The notes: generated by a model from the letters alone, not told the origin. Counted from the stretch's first letter, positions 44,691 to 56,777 are shown. The stretch: 64,000 nucleotides of DNA from Megaustenia siamemsis (GCA_032433765.1 JAVIAB010000024.1:10035821-10099820); one strand, 5' to 3'. Program-made: numbers and translations.

Positions 44691-45110
44691 ATTAAGGTAT
44701 CCATAAGCTTGGGTTTGTTGTAGTCGGCAGACTCTTCTTAACGTGGGAATCATCGACATACGAGACGCAGACCCCAATTAACTGTTCACAGGTTTCGTTC
44801 AAACACCAGAAACAAGTGAGAAAGAAATCAATCTTCTCTACTGACACGAACGAGTACAAAAAAGCAATGAAGGGGAAGAATAAAATAGATTTATTTATGA
44901 TGGTATGGTTTGTTTCCAAAGAACAAATATTGATATCTTCGCAGATGATGAAGGCGGTTAAAGAGGCAATGACAGTAAGTCACGTGATCTGAAAATGAAT
45001 GCGGTTTGAGCAAGTTTTATATTTCTTTTCTTCTTTCCTTCCTTTCGGCGTCGATAGATACAGATTGCGACCTTCTGTTCTCTTGACCTCGCCTGTTGTC
45101 ATGTTTCCTT
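44691..45110. other. No gene recognised
   Basis: A 75-codon minus frame (44692-44919) starts METNHTIINKSIL and has no recognisable family. Confidence 0.3.
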
Positions 45111-45450
45111 GTGTTTTAAGTTTAATATAACATCACTTCATCTTTATCGTGGTCGACCCTTGAATCTTGTGTTTTAAGTTTAATATAACATCACTTCATC
45201 TTTATCTTGGTCGACTCTTGAATCTTATGTTTAAGTTTAATATAACATCACTTCATCTTTATCGTGGTCGACTCTTGAATCTTGTGTTTTAAGTTTAATA
45301 TAACATCACTTCATCTTTATCTTGGTCGACTCTTGAATCTTATGTTTTAAGTTTAATATAACATCACTTCATCTTTATCGTGGTCGACTCTTGAATCTTA
45401 TGTTTTAAGTTTAATATAACATCACTTCATCTTTATCGTGGTCGACCCAT
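45111..45450. repeat. 58-bp minisatellite
   Basis: Nearly six units combine gtgttttaagtttaatataa with catcacttcatctttatcg and tggtcgactcttgaatctt. Spacing 45111 to 45169 is 58 bp. Confidence 0.95.
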
Positions 45451-45499
45451 ACATCTTGTGTATTCTCGGTTTTTTTTACAGCTCTCTGTGCCAAATCTT

Positions 45500-45843
45500 A
45501 TGGCAATTTGGTTATACAGAAGAATGTTTAGAATACCATTGACAGCTAAGAAGAGTAATGAAAACGTTCTGAAAGAGGCCAAAGCAAAAAGTGAGCTAAT
45601 TTCCAATTTTATGAAGAAATAATGATCATATTTGTCCATGTAATGAGAAGAGAAAAGCTGGAATATGTTGTCTCAACAGGGAAAATTGAGGGAGGAAGAC
45701 ATAGAGGGAAGCAAAGAGAAAAGATACCAGACAGCTTAAGCGAATGGCTTGGCAGAAGGGCAACAACAGAAATGATAAATAAATGTCGAGATCAAAAATT
45801 GTGGAGAGAAAAGATCACCTACGCCAGGAAGCATTGTACTTGA
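45500..45843 (+). pseudogene. LINE tail fragment ('MWFYRRML' family)
   Basis: Reads AIWLYRRMFRIPLTAKKSNE, then NVLKEAKAKSELISNF, FVHVMRREKLEYVVSTGKIE, IPDSLSEWLGRRATTEMINK and LWREKITYARKHCT, ending in a stop and a gatgatgatgat tail. One frameshift lies near 45620. Confidence 0.85.
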
Positions 45844-45898
45844 TGATGATGATGATGATGATCACAATGATGATGATTATGATGATGATGATGATGAG
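45841..45898. repeat. (GAT)n microsatellite at LINE 3' end
   Basis: A gatgatgat run directly follows the LINE stop codon, as in the shorter tails at 27433 and 18465. The GAT tract is probably the natural 3' tail of this LINE family, expanded here. Confidence 0.85.
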
Positions 45899-46014
45899 TA
45901 ATCAAAGACTAAACATGTAACACAACAAATGTTCTAAATCTGTACATTTGAAATTCATTTATTCACAGATGCTGGGTGTTTTCCCGTCAAAAAATGTGTC
46001 ATTGGTAAGTGATC

Positions 46015-46545
46015 TCTACTCGTTTATTACTAGAAGATGATAGTCTACATGTTTATTACTAGAAGATGATAGTCTACATGTTTACTACTAGAAGATGATA
46101 GTCTACATGTTTACTACTAGAAGATGATAGTCCACATGTTTACTACTAGAAGATGATAGTCTACATGTTTACTACTAGAAGATGATAGTCTACATGTTTA
46201 CTACTAGAAGATGATAGTCTACATGTTTACTACTAGAAGATGATAGTCTACATGTTTACTACTAGAAGATGATAGTCTACATGTTTACTACTAGAAGATG
46301 ATAGTCTACATGTTTACTACTAGAAGATGATAGTCTACATGTTTACTACTAGAAGATGATAGTCCACATGTTTACTACTAAAAGATGATAGTCCACATGT
46401 TTACTACTAGAAGATGATAGTCTACATGTTTATTACTAGAATATGATATTCTACATGTTTATTACTAGAAGATGATATTCTACATGTTTATTACTAGAAG
46501 ATGATATTCTACATGTTTATTACTAGAAGATGATATTCTAAACGT
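46015..46545. repeat. 29-bp minisatellite
   Basis: About 18 units combine ctacatgtttactactagaa with gatgatagt. Central units are nearly identical; the right edge has attacta and gatattc variants. Confidence 0.96.
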
Positions 46546-46711
46546 TCAAGAAACTGTGACGACATTGTGATAGACTTTACTGAAATCTACAGAGAAGTTG
46601 CATCATTTCTTCATCTTGTGTTAGAAAACATTATTCTGTTTTGTTGTAACATTCTGTAGATGAATTTGTTTTCCAAATCAACAACAATCCACCACGACCT
46701 TCTTTGTTCGA

Positions 46712-46990
46712 GAGCCGCTCAGTGGTTAGTAAACTGGACTACAAAGCTACAAGAGGTCGGTTCGATCCTGGTTAATAACTATCAAGTTTACCAAGTCTTA
46801 AAAGAGTACTGGATTTTTTTCTGGGAAAGTAAAACGGCACGGGCGTAATACCGACTACATGACATATAAAATTACGCGCTGAAGGTCTTTAACATTGATG
46901 GTCACTAACGCCATATTCCCTACATGTCCTGTAGCGTGACAGGGAAGTTTACTTTAATTCCACCTGGTATCACCACAATCAACAGTGTTG
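46712..46990 (+). mobile_element. tRNA-derived SINE, copy 3
   Basis: The A box has lost the gatag part (gagccgctcagtggttagta). The B box is ggttcgatcctgg (46768). The body matches copies 1 and 2 (aaacggcacgggcgtaatac, tagcgtgacagggaagttta). It shares with copy 1 the extended 3' end (tcaacagtgttgttcg), beyond which lies the big minisatellite. Confidence 0.88.
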
Positions 46991-47094
46991 TTCGAAGTCT
47001 ACACATTAAGGACAACACAGGGGCACATCTAGGACTGGGCAGATTATTATCTGACGTTGATGATGATTTGACACATAGCCAGGGAGAGACAAAG

Positions 47095-50000
47095 ACAAGT
47101 GTTGTTGGAGAACTTAGGACAGACACAGTGTTGTTGGAGAACTTTAGACACAGAGTGTTGTTGGAGAACTTTAGACAAACAGAGTGTTGTTGGAGAACTT
47201 TAGACAGACAGAGTGTTGTTGGAGAACTTTAGACAGAGTGTTGTTGGAGAACTTTAGACAGAGTGTTGTTGGAGAACTTTAGACAGAGTGTTGTTGGAGA
47301 ACTTTAGACAGAGTGTTGTTGGAGAACTTTAGACAGAGTGTTGTTGGAGAACTTTAGACAGACAGAGTGTTGTTGGAGAACATAAGACAGACAGTGTTGT
47401 TGGAGAACATAAGACAGACAGTGTTGTTGAAGAACTTTAGAGAGACAGAGTGTTGTTGAAGAACTTTAGACAGACAGAGTGTTGTTGGAGAACTTTAGAC
47501 AGACAGTGTTGTTGGAGAACTTTAGACAGACAGTGTTGTTGGAGAACTTTAGACAGACAGAGTGTTGTTGGAGAACTTTAGACAGACAGAGTGTTGTTGG
47601 AGAACTTTAGACAGACAGAGTGTTTTTGGAGAACTTTAGACAGACAGAGTGTTGTTGGAGAACTTTAGACAGAGAGTGTTGTTGGAGAACTTTAGACAGA
47701 GAGTGTTGTTGGAGAACTTTAGACAGAGAGTGTTGTTGGAGAACTTTAGACAGAGAGTGTTGTTGGAGAACTTTAGACAGAGAGTGTTGTTGGAGAACTT
47801 TAGACAGAGTGTTGTTGGAGAACTTTAGACAGAGTGTTGTTGGAGAACTTTAGACAAAGTATTGTTGGAGAACTTTAGACAGAGTGTTGTTGGAGAACTT
47901 TAGACATACAGAGTGTTGTTGGAGAACTTTAGACAGAGTGTTGTTGGAGAACTTTAGACAGAGTGTTGTTGGAGAACTTTAGACAGAAAGAGTGTTGTAG
48001 GAGAACTTTAGACATACAAAGTATTGTTCGAGAACTTTAGACAGAGTATTGTTGGAAAATTTCAGACAGAGTGTTGTCGGAGAACTTCACACAAAGGGAG
48101 TGTTGTTGGAGAACTACAGACAGTGTTCTTAGGGAACTTCAGACAGAGTGTTGTTGGAAAACTTCAGACAGAGTGTTGTTGGAGAACTTTAGACAGACAG
48201 AGTGTTGTTGGAGAACTTTAGACAGACAGAGTGTTGTTGGAGAACTTTAGACAGACAGAGTGTTGTTGGAGAACTTTAGACAGACAGAGTGTTGTTAGAG
48301 AACTTTAGACAGACAGAGTGTTGTTGGAGAACTTTCGACAGACAGAGTGTTGTTGGAAAACTTCAGACAGAGTGTTGTTGGAGAACTTTAGACAGACAGA
48401 GTGTTGTTGGAGAACTTTAGACAGAGTGTTGTTGGAAAATTTCAGACGGAGAGAGTGTTGTCGGAGAACTTCACACAAAGAGAGTGTTGTTGGAGAACTA
48501 CAGACAGTGTTCTTAGGGAACTTCAGACAGAGTGTTGTTGGAAAACTTCAGACAGAGTGTTGTTGGAAAAACTTCAGACAGAGTGTTGTTGGAAAACTTC
48601 AGACACATTGTTGTTGGAAAACTTCAGACACAGTGTTGTTGGAAAACTTCAGACAGAGTGTTGTTGGAAAACTTCAGACAGAGTGTTGTTGGAAAACTTC
48701 AGACAGAGTGTTGTTGGAAAACTTCAGACAGAGTGTTGTTGGAAAACTTCAGACAGAGTGTTGTTGGAAAACTTCAGACAGAGTGTTGTTGGAAAACTTC
48801 AGACAGAGTGTTGTTGGAAAACTTCAGACAGAGTGTTGTTGGAAAACTTCAGAGAGAGTGTTGTTGGAGAACTTTAGACAGAGTGTTGTTGGAGAACTTT
48901 AGACAGACAGTGTTGTTGGAGAACTTTAGACAGACAGACAGTGTGGATTGAAGAACTTTAGACGGACAGAGTGTTGTTGGAGAACTTTAGACAGACAAAG
49001 TATTGTTGGAGAACTTTAGACAGACATAGTATTTTTGGAGAACTTTAGACATACAGAGTGTTGGTGGAGAACTTTAGACAGACAGAGTGTGGGTGGAGAA
49101 CTTTAGACAGACAGAGTGTGGGTGGAGAACTTTAGACAGACAGAGTGTTGGTGGAGAACTTTAGACAGACAGAGTGTTGGTGGAGAACTTTAGACATACA
49201 GAGTGTTGTTGGAGAACTTTAGACATACAGAGTGTTGTTGGAGAACTTTAGACATACAGAGTGTTGTTGGAGAACTTTAGACATACAGAGTGTTGTTGGA
49301 GAACTTTAGACATACAGAGTGTTGTTGGAGAACTTTAGACATACAGAGTGTTGTTGGAGAACTTTAGACAGACAGACAGTATTGTTGGAGAACTTTAGAC
49401 AGACAGACAGTGTTGTTGGAGAACTTTAGACAGACAAAGTATTGTTGGAGAACTTTAGACAGACAGTGTTGTTGGAGAACTTTAGACAGTGTTGTTGGAG
49501 AACTTTAGACAGACAGTTTTGTTGGGTAACTTCACACATAGAGAGTGTTGTAGAACTACAGACAGAGTGTTGTTAGGGAACTTCAGACAGACAAAGTGTT
49601 GTTGGAGAACTTTAGACAGACAAAGTATTGTTGGAGAACTTTAGACAGACAAAGTATTGTTGGAGAACTTTAGACAGAGTATTTTTGGAGAACTTTAGAC
49701 AGAGTTTTGGTGGAGAACTTTAGACATACAGAGTGTTGTTGGAGAACTTTAGAAAGACACAGTGTTGGTGAAGAACTTTAGAAAGACACAGTGTTGGTGA
49801 AGAACTTTAGACAGAGTGTTGGTGGAGAACTACAGACATAGTGTTGTTAGGGAACTTCAGACAGACAGAGTGTTGTTGGAGAACTTTAGACAGAGTGTTG
49901 TTGGAGAACTTTAGACATACAAAGTATTGTTGGAGAACTTTAGACAGACAAAGTATTGTTGGAGAACTTTAGACAGAGTGTTGGTGGAGAACTTTAGACA

Positions 50001-50108
50001 TACAGAGTGTTGGAGAACTTTAGACAGACAGAGTATTGTTGGAGAACTTTAGACAGAGTGTTGTTGGTGAACTTCACACAAAGAGTGTTGTTGGAGAACT
50101 ACAGGTAG
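47095..50108. repeat. 25/29-bp minisatellite (3 kb)
   Basis: About 110 units contain gtgttgttggagaactttag plus acaga, with an optional second 'caga' giving 25- or 29-bp forms. Sub-families include ggaaaacttcag (48535-48850) and gtgttggtgg (49060-49190, 49695). Cassettes built on aacttcacacaaag plus gaactacagacag recur. The right edge merges into a LINE. Confidence 0.97.
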
Positions 50109-50880
50109 AATGTTGTCTCTATGCTTTGGGTGTTCTCGTTTCCATTTTTCATGGTACTGACCTTTGAGGATGGATTTTGCTTCATTATTACTGAGCGGAT
50201 GGTTCTCTTATGGTAATCTCCCTCCCTCTTTAGCTAATTTGTCTGCGCGTTCGTTCCCGTGTATATTACAGTGTGATGGTATCCACTGAATGACTTCTCT
50301 CTGGAAGTTATTGCATAGTTTGTCCAGGGTTGTTCTCAAGTCATCTAGTTCTTTGTTCTTGGGGCTTTTTAGAGCTGATAGTACTGACAGAGCATCAGTC
50401 AGAATCACCAATTTATTGTGCATGTTATTTTTGTGTTGAGTAGCCAGTGTTGCAGCATCTTTGAGGGCCTCAGTTTCTGCTTTAAAGTTGTTTGAGAATT
50501 TCCCAGTAGCTATTAACTTTGTGATCTCGTCCTGATTATTCAGCGTCAAGAACACACCTCCCCCTCCATTTCTGGTGGCATTTGTCGCAGAGCCATCTGT
50601 GTATATGTGGGACCAAGAGTCCTGTGAGTAGGTATCGTGTATGTGTTTTTCTGCTACGTGTTTTCTTTCTGTGTCTGATTGGGTGCCTTTTTTTCATGAT
50701 TCCTGTTATATTTTCCTTAAGTTCTGGTATTTTATGTTTCCCACGAGGAGACATATCAGATGGGCCCAAGGGTTTCGATATTGTTTGGGAAAGTACTGGG
50801 TCTCCAGTAGTTAGTTCATTGGCGATTGCAGCGAAGCAGCGTCTTTTTTTAAAATAATAGTTTATTTTGTAAGGGAAGTA
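50095..50880 (-). pseudogene. LINE RNase H domain (jockey/I-like)
   Basis: On the minus strand the RNase H domain is nearly complete, with all four expected acidic positions: HIYTDGSATNATRNGGGG (first Asp, ~50605), FKAETEAL (Glu), KLVILTDALSVLSAL (second Asp) and HGNERADKLAKEGG (final Asp, ~50225). A stop replaces one codon after GGRLP, and the frame continues open beyond it (ENHPLSNNEAKSIL.. to ~50095). The upstream linker (FAAIANELTTGDPVLSQ) is in a shifted frame. This enzyme degrades the RNA of the RNA-DNA hybrid during element replication. The matching C-terminal block is absent here, but a sibling copy is at 2-289. Confidence 0.88.
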
Positions 50881-50944
50881 ACCATTAATTATTATCGTAA
50901 CTTTTCCCCCTTGTTTCATTCCATCGCTTTTCTTCGGTTTGTGC

Positions 50945-50968
50945 GGGGGGGGGGGGGGGGGGGGGGGG
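50945..50968. repeat. G homopolymer, 24 nt
   Basis: An uninterrupted run of G, immediately upstream (in LINE orientation) of the RNase H fragment. It could be real or an assembly artefact. Confidence 0.9.
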
Positions 50969-51237
50969 TATTTTCGTGAAATTCTAATAAATAATGATTT
51001 TGTCACTTGCCTTGAAATATCATAACGATGGCGTCGGGTGGAAAGTAGTGTCCCTTTCCAAATAAAAAATAATAAAAAAATAACCTATTTGGTATATCTA
51101 TATTGAACACAACAATAGATACATTTAATACATGACTATCAATGTTAATTCTTGCTAACAATTTGTTAATTCTTGTGTCTGGGTTATATGTTTTTAGTGC
51201 TGTGACCTTTCTTTTTAAACATGAGTAAATTCATAAA

Positions 51238-51620
51238 ACGCCCATGCACTGCCGGGGCCCGAAAGGGGAGTAATGAGTAGCGGAGCTCTACCCTACCAGG
51301 CATGTTCGTAAGAGGCGAGAAAGGAGGGTTGGGCATGGGACTGGCTATCCCATACTGTAAAAAAATAAGCCGAAAAAAAACTTCACAATCATGGACAAGT
51401 CAAAGAAAAGACTAAAAGTAAATTCACCATCCAGGAAAGATAAAGGATATCTGTCTAAGTGAAGTACCACAGAATTCTTGGAGAAGACAGATAGAAGCAG
51501 AGATGAAGATGATGGCGAAGACATTGGATGATCTTAAAATAATGGCAAGAAACAGAACGACTTGGAAAGTGTTTATTGAAGACCTATGCTCCACAGGGAG
51601 CTGAAAGGAAGAAGAAATTC
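51238..51620 (+). pseudogene. RTE-type LINE with 5' and 3' ends joined (large deletion)
   Basis: The 3' part (51470-51610) matches 6820-6960: gacagatagaagcagagatg, aatggcaagaaacagaacga and gaagacctatgctccac. The 5' part (51238-51380: actgccggggcccgaaaggg, gaggcgagaaaggagggttg) has the balanced composition of a LINE 5' region. The link between the two halves is inferred from proximity and strand. Confidence 0.6.
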
Positions 51621-52235
51621 ATAAAAGACAAAATAGACGTTTCTTATGAAAAAAGAAAATAAAACATCTATTCACTGATATCTAAATAATCAAATATTTC
51701 AATTATCAAATCCCTGATTCATTTTGTTTAAACAAATAAATATAAGTGTGTCAGTTTATATATCTATATGTATATATATTATCGTCCCATTCAATTCAAT
51801 AAACATTATTAGTCAATGCCTCGATGAACTGGAATTACGGCTGCGTTTACATCGCTGCCTAGTAGCTGCCCCAAGGGGTCAGGCCGACAACGTGACCTGA
51901 CCTAAATCCGCGACTGCGTTGCATACCGCTAAGCCTGTGATTTCCCCGTGGTCTGTAGTACTTCGCTTATTGTGTAATTAGGTGACACCCCAATCCGTTC
52001 GTCACATCATAAGGACAGTTAGATGACTGCAAATTAGGACAACTCATTTAAAATTGATGAACTTTATTGTGTTCACTACATCCATCGATCACCGAAGTGT
52101 CGGTGCAAAACAACATATATATATATATATGCATAGACATCAACTTCTCGCTGACATTCATTGATCATAAAATAACATGATGGCAGCACGGCCTTGTGCC
52201 TCCATCACGTAACGAACATGGAATCTCATTCAGCA
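51621..52235. other. No gene recognised
   Basis: A block with more GC lies at 51830-51990 (ctgccccaaggggtcaggcc). It contains no long frame. Short (TA)n tracts occur at ~51765 and ~52112. Confidence 0.35.
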
Positions 52236-52740
52236 TTGACAGCATCTTGAATTTCATTCAGCATAGAGAGAACATTGCCTATCTCTCACATTACATTGAT
52301 TAATAACACCTTGGTTAAAGCACAGCCTTGTGCCTTCTGCAGCATATCAAGAACATTGAAATTCATTCAGCATAGAGAGAACATTGAGCTTCATTCAGCA
52401 TAGAGAGAACATTGAGCTTCATTCAGCATAGAGAGAACATTGAGCTTCATTCAGCATAGAGAGAACATTGAGCTTCATTCAGCACAGAGAGAACATTGCG
52501 CTTCTCCCGCATTACATTGATTGACAACACTTGGTTAAAGCCTTCTGCAGCATATCAAGAACATTGAATTTCATTCAGCCTTGACAGAACATTGAGCTTC
52601 ATTCAGCATAGAGAGAACATTGAGTTTCCCTCGCATTACATTGATTTGACAACACTTGGTTAAAGCACGGCCTTGTGCCTTATTCAGCGTCTTAAGAACA
52701 TTGAACTTCATTCAGCATTGACAGAACATTGAAATGGAAA
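52236..52740. repeat. 28-bp minisatellite, irregular
   Basis: Units of gagagaacattgagcttcat plus tcagcata repeat in clusters. They are separated by longer recurring segments (acattgattgacaacacttg, ggccttgtgcctt), which suggests a ~200-bp higher-order period. Confidence 0.9.
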
Positions 52741-53004
52741 TGATTGTGTTTCCTACTCACCAAGTATTCACACAGAATTCCTTGCTGTAGCCATGTTCCA
52801 CTGAATCACACAGTAATTATGGAACAGTACCTTAATCTACTCGCACTAGCTTAGTGACTATAAAACCGTCACTATAACCGTCACTGCCTTTATGCTACTG
52901 AGCAGCTGTACCTATCAGCCCTTAAGACTAAGTCCCTAATGCTATCTATGGCTGCTTTACACTGCCTGGCTTTCTTCTGACTTGGAGAACCTTCCTCGGC
53001 GAGA
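52741..53004. other. No gene recognised
   Basis: Short spacer between arrays. Confidence 0.3.
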
Positions 53005-53345
53005 GCCAGTCCACAACTAACTAACAACATTGATGACACATCGTTATCAACTCACAACTAACAACATTGATGACACATCGTTATCAACTCACAACTAACT
53101 AACAACATTGATGACACATCGTTATCAACTCACAACTAACTAACAACATTGATGACACATCGTTATCAACTCACAACTAACTAACAACATTGATGACACA
53201 TCGTTATCAACTCACAACTAACTAACAACATTGATGAAACATCGTTATCAACTCACAACTAACTAACAACATTGATGACACATCGTTATCAACTCACAAC
53301 TAACTAACAACATTGATGACACATCGTTATCAACTCACAACTAAA
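53005..53345. repeat. 41-bp minisatellite
   Basis: About eight units combine ctaactaacaacattgatga with cacatcgttatcaactcacaa, highly uniform. Confidence 0.95.
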
Positions 53346-54189
53346 TAACGTTATTACACTTTGCTGTCAACTGACCAGCAATCAAATTGTGACTAACTAG
53401 ACTTACTATGTACACTAATTTTAAGGGTTGCTAGCTCTAATGGCAAACGCCCTACGGAAAAGAACCTCTCGGCTCCACCTCTATCCGAAGACTGAATTCT
53501 TTGTTCACTACATGTGCTCACATCCATTCTCTCCCCCTGATTCTCCACATTTTCGTGCGACACGCTTCGACTTAAATTGATCTCACCTATTCACTTTCCA
53601 CGTTTTTCTGTCATTCCTCTCTGCCTAGCCTCTATCATTACCCTCTCCCTTATTTCGTCATTTGACCTTCATTCTCTCGCTTTCTCTCTTCCTCTATTTT
53701 CTTCTTATCTATCTCTCACTCCCTGCTACATAAGGCTATAACTGCATACATCCAGTAGGTCCAGAGATATACTTGTCTAAAGAATGCTACATTGTTCTGT
53801 TAGAACTGACATGTTCTTGCTCTCAGTTTGTGCCCGGTACTGGGTGGTACGATTGTATAACTCCAGTAGTGAATGGATTCACTGAAAATGTTCCTTCACA
53901 CATACGGGAACTGCTGTTGATTGCCGGTATCCGAGAGGGCTATATAGAAGAGAAATGCGCACCAGAAGATGAGGATGTATAATTAGTGCAGTACGGTGCG
54001 CAGAGGGAGAGAAGTGACGTGAAAGAAAGATAATGACGTTGTGAGCGAGAGACGGTTGGAAGGGGACAACGAATAGAGTCAGTTGGAGATCGGCATCCGC
54101 AGAGAGCAGATGGATAGTTGGGGACCTAATAGAATGTAATCGACAGTGGAAGTCTATGAGTTGGATAGTCAGGAACTAAGAGAGTTCAG
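53346..54189. other. No gene recognised
   Basis: A pyrimidine-rich stretch lies at 53510-53730. The plus frame 53773-53982 (70 codons, ending EEKCAPEDEDV) looks protein-like but is unrecognised. Confidence 0.35.
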
Positions 54190-54440
54190 TGGAGATGGAC
54201 AGTTGAGAACCTAACAGAATTCAATCGACTGTGGAAACCTAACAGAATTCAATCGACTGTGGAAACCTAACAGAATTCAATCGACTGTGGAAACCTAACA
54301 GAATTCAATCGACTGTGGAAACCTAACAGAATTCAATCGACTGTGGAAACCTAACAGAATTCAATCGACTGTGGAAACCTAACAGAATTCAATCGACTGT
54401 GGAAACCTAACAGAATTCAATCTACTGTGGAAACGTATGA
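54190..54440. repeat. 28-bp minisatellite
   Basis: About eight near-identical units combine cctaacagaattcaatcgac with tgtggaaa. Confidence 0.95.
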
Positions 54441-54574
54441 GATGGATAGTCAGGAGACTAACAGAAGTCAGTTGGAGATCGACGCCAGTAGAGAAGGCCG
54501 ACCAACGAAGTGCGTAAAACAGATAGAATAGAGCGGGCCGTTCGATGGGGAACGGTCCAACATAAGTTAATGCT

Positions 54575-55045
54575 GAACATAGGATATGAAGATAAGAATA
54601 GAATAGAGTAGATAGAATATAAAGATAAGAATAGAATAGAGTAGATAGAATATAAAGATAAGAATAGAATAGAGTAGATAGAATATAAAGATAAGAATAG
54701 AATAGAGTAGATAGAATATAAAGATAAGAATAGAATAGAGTAGATACAATATAAAGATAAGAATAGAATAGAGTAGATAGAACATAAAGATAAGAATATA
54801 ATAGAGTAGATAGAATATAAAGATAAGAATAGAATAGAGTAGATAGAATATAAAGATAAGAATAGAATAGAGTAGATAGAATATAAAGATAAGAATAGAA
54901 TAGAGTAGATAGAATATAAAGATAAGAATAGAATAGAGTAGATAGAATATAAAGATAAGAATAGAATAGAGTAGATAGAATATAAAGATAAGAATAGAAT
55001 AGAGTAGATACAATATAAAGATAAGAATAGAATAGAGTAGATGGA
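54575..55045. repeat. 33-bp minisatellite
   Basis: About 14 units combine gataagaatagaatagagta with gatagaatataaa, nearly uniform. The minus frame gives YLLYSILIFIF repeats with no biological meaning. Confidence 0.95.
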
Positions 55046-55479
55046 CTAGAGAATGACTGGGGCGCTAAGTGATTGATGAACTACATTGAATTGACGAGAT
55101 GTATGAAATTGTAAAGAGTAATAAAAAGGCTGCCGATCAGAGATCACTTGTTTTATTATGTGTTAATAATTAGAATGGTTAACAATACTCAATGGTACCT
55201 CTCCACGACGGCACAATGAGATCATCAGATAAGCACTGACACGCTCACGAACACGAGGTCAACGAGTTGGACATGGTTATGGCGAATCAAAGAAACAAAG
55301 AAATGACGGTCACAGCTAGACAGTGGATCTTACTACACGAGAGATCTGGGAAGAGTGGCGTCACAAAGAAACACCGGATTAATTTGTTTCTATTGCTGAA
55401 CAACTACATACACCTGGGGTTTGAACGCGCGTTCTTCTTGTCCAGTGGCCGGTGTCGAATCGCACGACTCCTCGGAAAC
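55046..55479. other. No gene recognised
   Basis: The plus frame 55267-55503 (78 codons) contains TARQWILLHERSGKSGVTKK. I do not recognise it, and there is no supporting context. Confidence 0.3.
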
Positions 55480-55740
55480 TCTGATGGATTGATGGAATAT
55501 TAGAAACAATTGGCAACATAACAGTAGGAGAAGACAGCAGTAGAATAAAAAATTGATTAATGAAATATTAGAAACACTAAGGAACATAAAAGCAGGAGAT
55601 GGCACTAGAAGAGCACAAGATTGATTAATGAAATATTAGAAACACTAATGAACATAAAAGTAGGAGATGCCAACAGAAGAGCAAACGACCGCACACTAAA
55701 TATCCGCTCTATGCGGAAAGGCAAATGAGAAGGAAAAAGC
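55480..55740 (+). pseudogene. LINE C-terminal tail repeated in tandem
   Basis: The segment gaaatattagaaacactaa plus ..aacataaaagtaggagatg occurs three times, then ends with ccgctctatgcggaaaggca. It is the same kind of tail as at 5130-5225 (agaaatactagaaacactcg). Stops occur in each unit. Confidence 0.55.
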
Positions 55741-55774
55741 AGAAGAGGAGCAAACTTTACAACAGCACAATCAT

Positions 55775-56125
55775 TTAAAATAAATAATGATGGTACATGT
55801 GTACATCTACGTTGTGGGAAAATGTTTCTTCAACTAACAAATAATGATGGTACCTGTGTACATCTACGGTGTGGGAAAATGTTTCTTCAACTAACAAATA
55901 ATGATGGTACCTGTGTACATCTACGCTATGGGAAAATGTTTCTTCAACTAACAAATAATGATGGTACCTGTGTACATCTGCGCTGTGGGAAAATGTTTCT
56001 TCAACTAACAAATAATGATGGTACCTGTGTACATCTACGCTATGGGAAAATGTTTCTTCAACTAACAAATAATGATGGTACCTGTGTACATCTGCGCTGT
56101 GGGAAAATGTTTCTTCAACTAAAAT
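55775..56125. repeat. 57-bp minisatellite
   Basis: Six units combine aataatgatggtacctgtgt with acatctacgctatgggaaaa and tgtttcttcaacta. The 57-bp period keeps the plus frame open (19-residue repeat). Confidence 0.96.
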
Positions 56126-56777
56126 CACAAATTTATGTTTCAGAATTTACAATTTGCACAAAGCGTAAGCAGTTTGTTCTAGAAATGGTGTGGATGTGAA
56201 TAATTCAACTAGGATGTGCTTGTTAATCGTTCATGAATTTTTTGATGCAATAAAGAAATATGTCATCGCCATATGTGAAGTATTAATGTATTCCCATATC
56301 TGGTGTGTATGTGTAAGGAAACCAATCTACCATAGTCCGATTTTGAAGCAAGAGTCATAATGCATGGCTACTTGCATTGTGATCAGTCAGTTGTTGACGT
56401 CCAGAAATGAAAGGAACATCATTAAGATGGAAACATAACGATCAGCTGTTGTTACAGTTTATCTCGAGCCGAAGCTTAAACATGGGCAGAAATTACAGCT
56501 CGCCTTGACAGGCGATTCCCTGCTAGGTCTTGTCGATTTTGTTGTGTTGCACTTGGTTAACCCCTTTGTTAATTACTCCAAGTACAGTTTTTAATTTTCC
56601 CTTTTATTGTCATGATCTCGTTTACCACCTCATGTATGGTCACGCGCTACATCAGCAAGCAATAAACAAACACACATAGTGACTATATTGTTCTCTGTAC
56701 TAGATGTTATTAAATATAACAGTTGAATTAGGATGAAGTGCCAACTTAAAGTGTTACATTTTTCTGGGATCATCATT
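56126..56777. other. No gene recognised
   Basis: Mixed-composition spacer, with frames under 70 codons only. Confidence 0.35.

Noticed and set aside
51777..53720. LTR retrotransposon
   Set aside because: Blocks such as ggtgacaccccaatccg hinted at an LTR. No matching direct repeat, primer-binding site or gag/pol frame could be seen.
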